Positions 53,101 through 59,100 of a stretch of 64,000 nt of DNA are shown here, piece after piece. The DNA lies in the NCBI GenBank assembly GCA_028023455.1, contig JAQFVV010012511.1, positions 3,410,165-3,474,164 on the forward strand, in the 5' to 3' direction. The DNA is from Epiperipatus broadwayi (taxonomy: Eukaryota; Onychophora; Udeonychophora; Euonychophora; Peripatidae). The position numbers and the translations under genes were made by a program. Below the pieces are notes generated by a model. It was not told where the DNA came from, searched no databases, and saw only the letters and a program-made list of their open reading frames with translations. How positions within the stretch are numbered: position 1 is the first letter of the stretch; each line of letters begins with the position of its first letter.

Positions 53101-56100
53101 ATGGAACTATTTCATATAAGCTTCTTCTGTAATTACTGAAAACTTCAAAAAAATGCCTCACATCTATAAAGAATTGGTTTTATATAAAAAAAAAAAATAT
53201 GTGGGGAGGAGGGATAAAAGAATCTACAGAACATTGTTTTAGTACAAAACATTTTTGAATTTATTAATAATTAAGATGCATCTTTTATTTAAATTTTTTT
53301 CCCTCAAATATGTATGGGCATCATGGTACACTTGCCCCCCTATCCCCTTTCCAGGATTGAATAAAAATTCCACAAATTATAATTATAAAAGTGGTGATTG
53401 AGTATGATATGTAATTATTGAAATTATCTATCTATTTATTCATCTATCTGTTCTATCTGTCTACCTATTTATTTTCACAGTGTTGATTTTTGTTTTCTTT
53501 ATATCGTCAAAGTTATATACTTTGTCTATATGTTTTTGGTCTGATTTTAATACTGCATTTTATAATCCTCTTGTAAAAGAAAAAAAAAACCCAAACATTT
53601 AAATTAAATAAAAAATTTATTGATCTGATTATTTGTATCCAAGTTTTGCCTGCCTTGTCCCTTCCCTAGAAAGTTTTCTCTGGATGCCTTTTTTAAATAT
53701 ATAAACAATTGACAGTTGTGTTTTTTTATTTTTACAATCATACACAATTAGAGGGGATTTGAATCCAGACTTTCAAGCTTCTTTAGGCCATTCACTCAAT
53801 CTTATAGAAGCAATACTCATGACCACATACATGTAAAAAAGATAAATGATCTCCAATATACATATTTCATGCTGAACCAGCATTCATTAATTGGTCCAGA
53901 TCATCATCTCTGACACATATATGTAATCAGTACTCAGTTTATATTAAGATAGTATATCTTCAAACTTTAATGGACAGGCTTCAATCTTCTCCACTTTCCA
54001 ACTCTTCAGCTGTCATATCATTGAAAATCTGGTGATGGCATTTCCAAAGCCCTTTTTTGCCAATTTAGTTGTCATACCAATGTTGACCAAAAGTCATTCT
54101 GACTCCTCATATGCTGGACCTTAAGCCCATTTAAGTACATAGAAGGTGGATGGGTAGAATACAGGATGAATGTATATTATTTAAATATAAGTATATTATA
54201 TATATATATATATTTAATCTAGATGTAATTAGAGGGATTTGAACCCAGACTTTTGACCATATATACATACTAAAAAGATAAATGATCTTCAATATACGTA
54301 TTTTGTGATGAACCAGCACTCATCAGGAAGCTTGAAAGTCTGGGTTCAAATCCCCTCCATGTATATCTAGATTAAAAGTATATATAATATACATGTATTT
54401 AAGTATTAGATATTTAGCCTATATTCTGTCCATCCCTCTTGTGTATTTAAAGGGGCTAAGGTCTTGAATATGAGGGGTCAGAATGACTTACAGTCAACAT
54501 GGATATGACAACTAAATTGCCAACAAGGGCTTTGAACATGCTACCACCAGATTTTCAATGATAGGTACAGTTGAAAAGTTGGAGAATGTAGAGGAGTGAA
54601 GACTGTCCATTAATTAAAGTATCTTAATGTAAACTGAGCACTATGTATGTATATGTGTAGGAGATGATGATCTGCACCAACTGATGAGTGCTGGTTCAGC
54701 ATGAAATACTATATTGGAGATCATTTATCTTTTTTTGCATGTATGTGGTCATGTGTATTGGTTGTATAAGTTGGAGTAGATGACCTAAGGAAGCTTGAAA
54801 GTCTGGATTCAAATTCCCTCCAATTACATCTAGATTAAAAGTATATGTAATACATATGTATTTAAATAATCATACACAATCTTTCTTCTTTTGGTAAAAT
54901 CTATTGTATTATCAAATCAATCTCAGTACAAACATGTTACTTACAATTAGACAATTAGAGCTATATGAAACATCTTTAAACTGGTCGAATATATGATGAA
55001 CAGTGTAAACCAGAAAAATAATAGTAGATAAAAATGCACTTTGTCTTTTTACAATCACATAAATTTTATTATAACATTGCTTATATGCATTAAAATTTTA
55101 TTTTTTAAACTGTGTGAAGATGTTATAGTTTAAGTAGTAAAAAAAAAACTAGAGTAAGCTCTGAATAAAATTGATAAACAATCAAAACATAAAGTAAAAG
55201 TTTTAAAAACAATAATACTATTATTAAAATGATTTCATTTTTTTTTTTTTTGACAGAGTTGATAGTTAAGAGAAAATTTAATGAAAACAATTTATATCTA
55301 ATTTTACTATTATATATATAAATTCCATTCATTTAACTTTTATTTTTATTTTTTAGCACCACGAAGCATCCCTGACTGTAGATGAACTAACCACAATTAG
55401 AAAAAACTTGCAAAATCAGCAAATAGAAATAGATAATGAGTTTGTAAGTTGGGTTGTTTAAATAGCTTGTAGATGTAATTACAATGCTTATGAATTTATA
55501 CATGCAGATGTGATTAAATTTTAAAACAATTTAATTAAAAATTGACAAAAGATAACTAATTTTTTTTATAATTTAAATATTTACATTATCTAATTAACTA
55601 ACGGGACTCAGTAGCAAAATTCTCCCCACAGTAGTGCCATTCAGTGCAAGCCAGAGTAATCAATGGATGCAGGAGGTTTTAGCTATTGTATGGAGAGTTT
55701 TGTCTCTGTGTAAACAGCTTGTGTAAGTTTAAAAAATGGTGATCATGTGATGTTTGGTGGTTTAACTAAAGTGACTTGAATTTAGGATTTTTCAGTCTAT
55801 ATTAATCCTCCATTCCATGTCAAACAACCAACAGACTGGACCACACATGTGAATTATTCATATGGTTATGTATGTTTGAGATGCAGTAGAAGTTGAATAT
55901 AAACTGAAAAATTCTAAGTTTGAATCCCTCTAGTTACTTATATAGAAAACATTCATTACACTGAATAAGAAACTCTTTAATATATTTATTTGTGTAAAGG
56001 AGAATTTTTCATTTCTGAACTAGTATGATTGTAGTAATATAGAAGTAATATTCTATATTTTTAAAAATGAAATGGATGATATAATAAATAGAAGGGAATA

Positions 56101-59100
56101 ATATTTGTATTTATTGCTATTACTATTACTATTTTGGATTATACACCATGTGCTAATTGCAATAATCTGGTCTAGAAAAACAATCCAGGATTACAAGTAA
56201 CAATTATCAAAGTAAATTTTATTCAACAGTATGTGTATGAATTAATTGCTTCCAGTTTTTATACTTTTAGTGAAACAAAGTTCAGCTTATTTGTTACATT
56301 GGCAGATCAGAATTGCCGTAATGGTTCTATAAATAATTCTATATAAAGGGATTACAGTATTTTTCAAATAATTCGTTGGATACACGACATGATGATCAAC
56401 AGTAAAACTACTCATTTAAATGGAAAGATAGAGAATACAAAAAAAATAATTTTTTGGTGTGACTTTCACTGCAATTTTTAAGTAATGCAAATTTTAATCA
56501 ACTTTTTTAACGGAAAATTAAAATGCTTTATAAGAATTTTTTTTATAGATAATACAGAGCTTATCCTTCTGTAAAAAGCTAAATATACATACCATGCATG
56601 CACTTTAAACAGCAAACAATATCACATGACCTCTCCAGATTACTTTTACTAACTATTGCCATTTAATTTCAAAATTTGCTATGTAAAGCTGTAGAGAACA
56701 GTTAACACTATGTTGTATATGTTTTTAACATTTATATACATAAATAGATTTTTGTGATACAATTTATTTTTAAACTTGTATATATTTAATATTCAAATAA
56801 TGGATATTGTCTATACTAAACAGTGTAATTAGAAAGGACTTGAACTCAGATTTTCAAGTTTCTTACAGTAATCCACTCGATCTTATATAACTTATACACA
56901 TGACCACATACATGTGAAAATGATCTCCAATATACATATTTCTTCCTGAACCAGCACTCATCAGTTTTTCCAGATCACCATCTTCCACACATATTTACAA
57001 TCAGTGCTCAGTTTGTATTAAGATAGCAAATTTTCAAACTTTAATGGATAAGCTTCACTCTTCTCCATCTTCCAATTCTTCAGCTCTCTATATCATTGAA
57101 AATCCAAAGATAGAACACTTAAATCCCTTGTTGATTCCAAATATTATTGTCATACCCATGTTGAATTCAAGATCTTTGAGCATTCCATTCTTGGATTTTT
57201 AATGATATGGTTAGCTGAAGAGTTGGAAGGTGGAGAAGATTGAAGCTTGTCCATTAAAGTTTTAAGATTTGCTGGAGATGGTGATCTGGACCAACTGATT
57301 TGCTGATTCAGCATGAAATACATATATTGGAGATCATTTATCTTTTTCACATGTATGTGGTCATGTAGATGGAGTGGATTGCTGTACGAAGTTTGAAAGT
57401 CTGAGTTCAAGTCCTTTCTAATATATATATATATATCTAGTAGAGATTCTTAACTAGAGGTTTAAAATTTCGTTTATGTCAGTCAGATGAGTGCTTATAT
57501 GCTGACATAAAAATATAATTGATTTTTATTGATCTTGAGGGAAGTGTACAATTACTTTTAGCCTTTACTTTAGTATCATTTGAACTATATTTTAACATAA
57601 AATTATTATTTATAAAACAAGCCAAATTTATATAAGAATGGAGCTTTTGTAAAGAAGGCTTCCAAAATAAAAACTGCTTTTATGCTTATTAAATCAATCT
57701 TAGCTCAGATATTTGTTAGAACATTCTGGAAATCTCTAAAATTCTAAAAAGCAAAAAAAAAATTGATTTATTTGATTAAATGCTCTATAATAGACAAACA
57801 GTGATCCTAAGTAACAATCATAGCAAATATATAATTTTACAGAATGACTTTCCTTAAGAGTTTTGCTTTCACCTACTTTATTTATTATATTCATTATTCA
57901 CATTCCAAAAACAAAATAGGAAATTTATCCTTGCTAATAACATTGCATTTGTCTTGCATATCTTCTTGAAAATTGCAAGATTTCTTGGTAAAGATAAAGA
58001 TTTTTTTTTTTTTTTTAAAAAAAAAAAAAGACTGGAACCTTATTTTTAATTTATTATGTTTAATTGTCCAATTGAACTTTACAATAGCTTTTTATGAACT
58101 GAACATAGTCTTCTGCTAACACTTGCTGAAATTTTTTTTTAAAAGTAATCTGATAGATGACACACTTGAGAATGGGCACTAATACTCTAAAAACAATTTT
58201 TTTTAGCACTTATCTATTCTGCTGCTTATATTGTGCTCTTGTTTGAAATAAAAGGTCACTCAAAATGTCTGGATATCCAATTAAATACTAAATGATGAAT
58301 ATTACTGATGCTGATATGCACACTCTTATTATCAAATAAACTCTTCATATCAAACGACAAAAGAATTATAAGAGATTGGCTTCATGTGAGATTTGTATAA
58401 TTTTTTTTTTGTAGATTTTAGCATTAACACTAGCTAAATTCAATATTATCAGACATTATTGTAGTATTCAAGAAGTTCAGGTCCACCCGTGACCACTATG
58501 CTTATTTGTTTAAGAAATTGAATCTAATAGTCTCTCATTTATATAGCTGAGGATAAATACTATTCATGAAACTTATAATAAATGATGGTAACATTTCAGC
58601 ATGCTATGACAAAATTTAAAGTTTAGAAAGTCCATTTATTAGTTGGAATCTCACTCTTTATAAATGGTTGCAAATAATTAACAAAGTTAGCTTTATGGAT
58701 AAATATTAAAAATTAATGGATTTTTTTTGTATCTTTTTCATTCTTCCCACCACCACTCCCCCCTTTTTTTTCCTTCTTCAAAGATATGTAATGAGTTTCA
58801 TTAATGTAACTTTATAGCTAAATAATTATTTAAAATTTTTAAATGTATTAAGATATAGTTATTGTTGTTTTTTTTTTTAAAAAAACCCAAGATATTGAAT
58901 TACTACATAAAAAAAATCTTTAGCATTTTTTCTGTTTTTTGCCATTTGAATAAATTTATAAATGGCATAAACTAGAAACATCATTTCTAATATATTTAGG
59001 TTTTATCAAAAAGAAGTTTTTTTTTTTTTTATTGATTCCAATAAAACTTTTGATTTAATTGATTATTCTAAATTGTGGAATGACTTTAGGAAATGAGATG

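Larger units (their letters stand above)
53749..54867. mobile_element. Inverted dimeric hammerhead/tRNA-like retroposon with 13-bp TSD
   Basis: A single insertion flanked by the exact 13-bp repeat AATCATACACAAT (53736-53748 and 54868-54880). The left half reads on the - strand as a head-to-tail pair of monomers, with hammerhead-like copies at 53841-53909 and 54282-54326 and cleavage-equivalent points 436 bases apart. The right half reads on the + strand as a partial monomer starting at tRNA-like text (54327), then tail, body, and the hammerhead at 54661-54730 followed by tRNA-like text. The tail acatctagattaaaagtata lies only at the right end. No protein is encoded. Confidence 0.82.
56826..57425. 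mobile_element. Foldback hammerhead/tRNA-like retroposon, second copy
   Basis: Arms about 56826-57080 (- sense) and 57175-57425 (+ sense) are inverted copies. They share the monomer order body, hammerhead-like sequence, catgtatgtggtcatgt, then tRNA-like end with gagttcaagtcctttctaat. The centre (57081-57174) is unpaired monomer body. It is a single monomer per arm, unlike the dimeric copy at 53749. No target duplication was identified. Confidence 0.78.

Noticed and set aside
54191-54213. TA microsatellite as a CRISPR or satellite array
   Set aside because: A simple dinucleotide run in the tail of the retroposon; there is no CRISPR-like spacer structure anywhere in the window.
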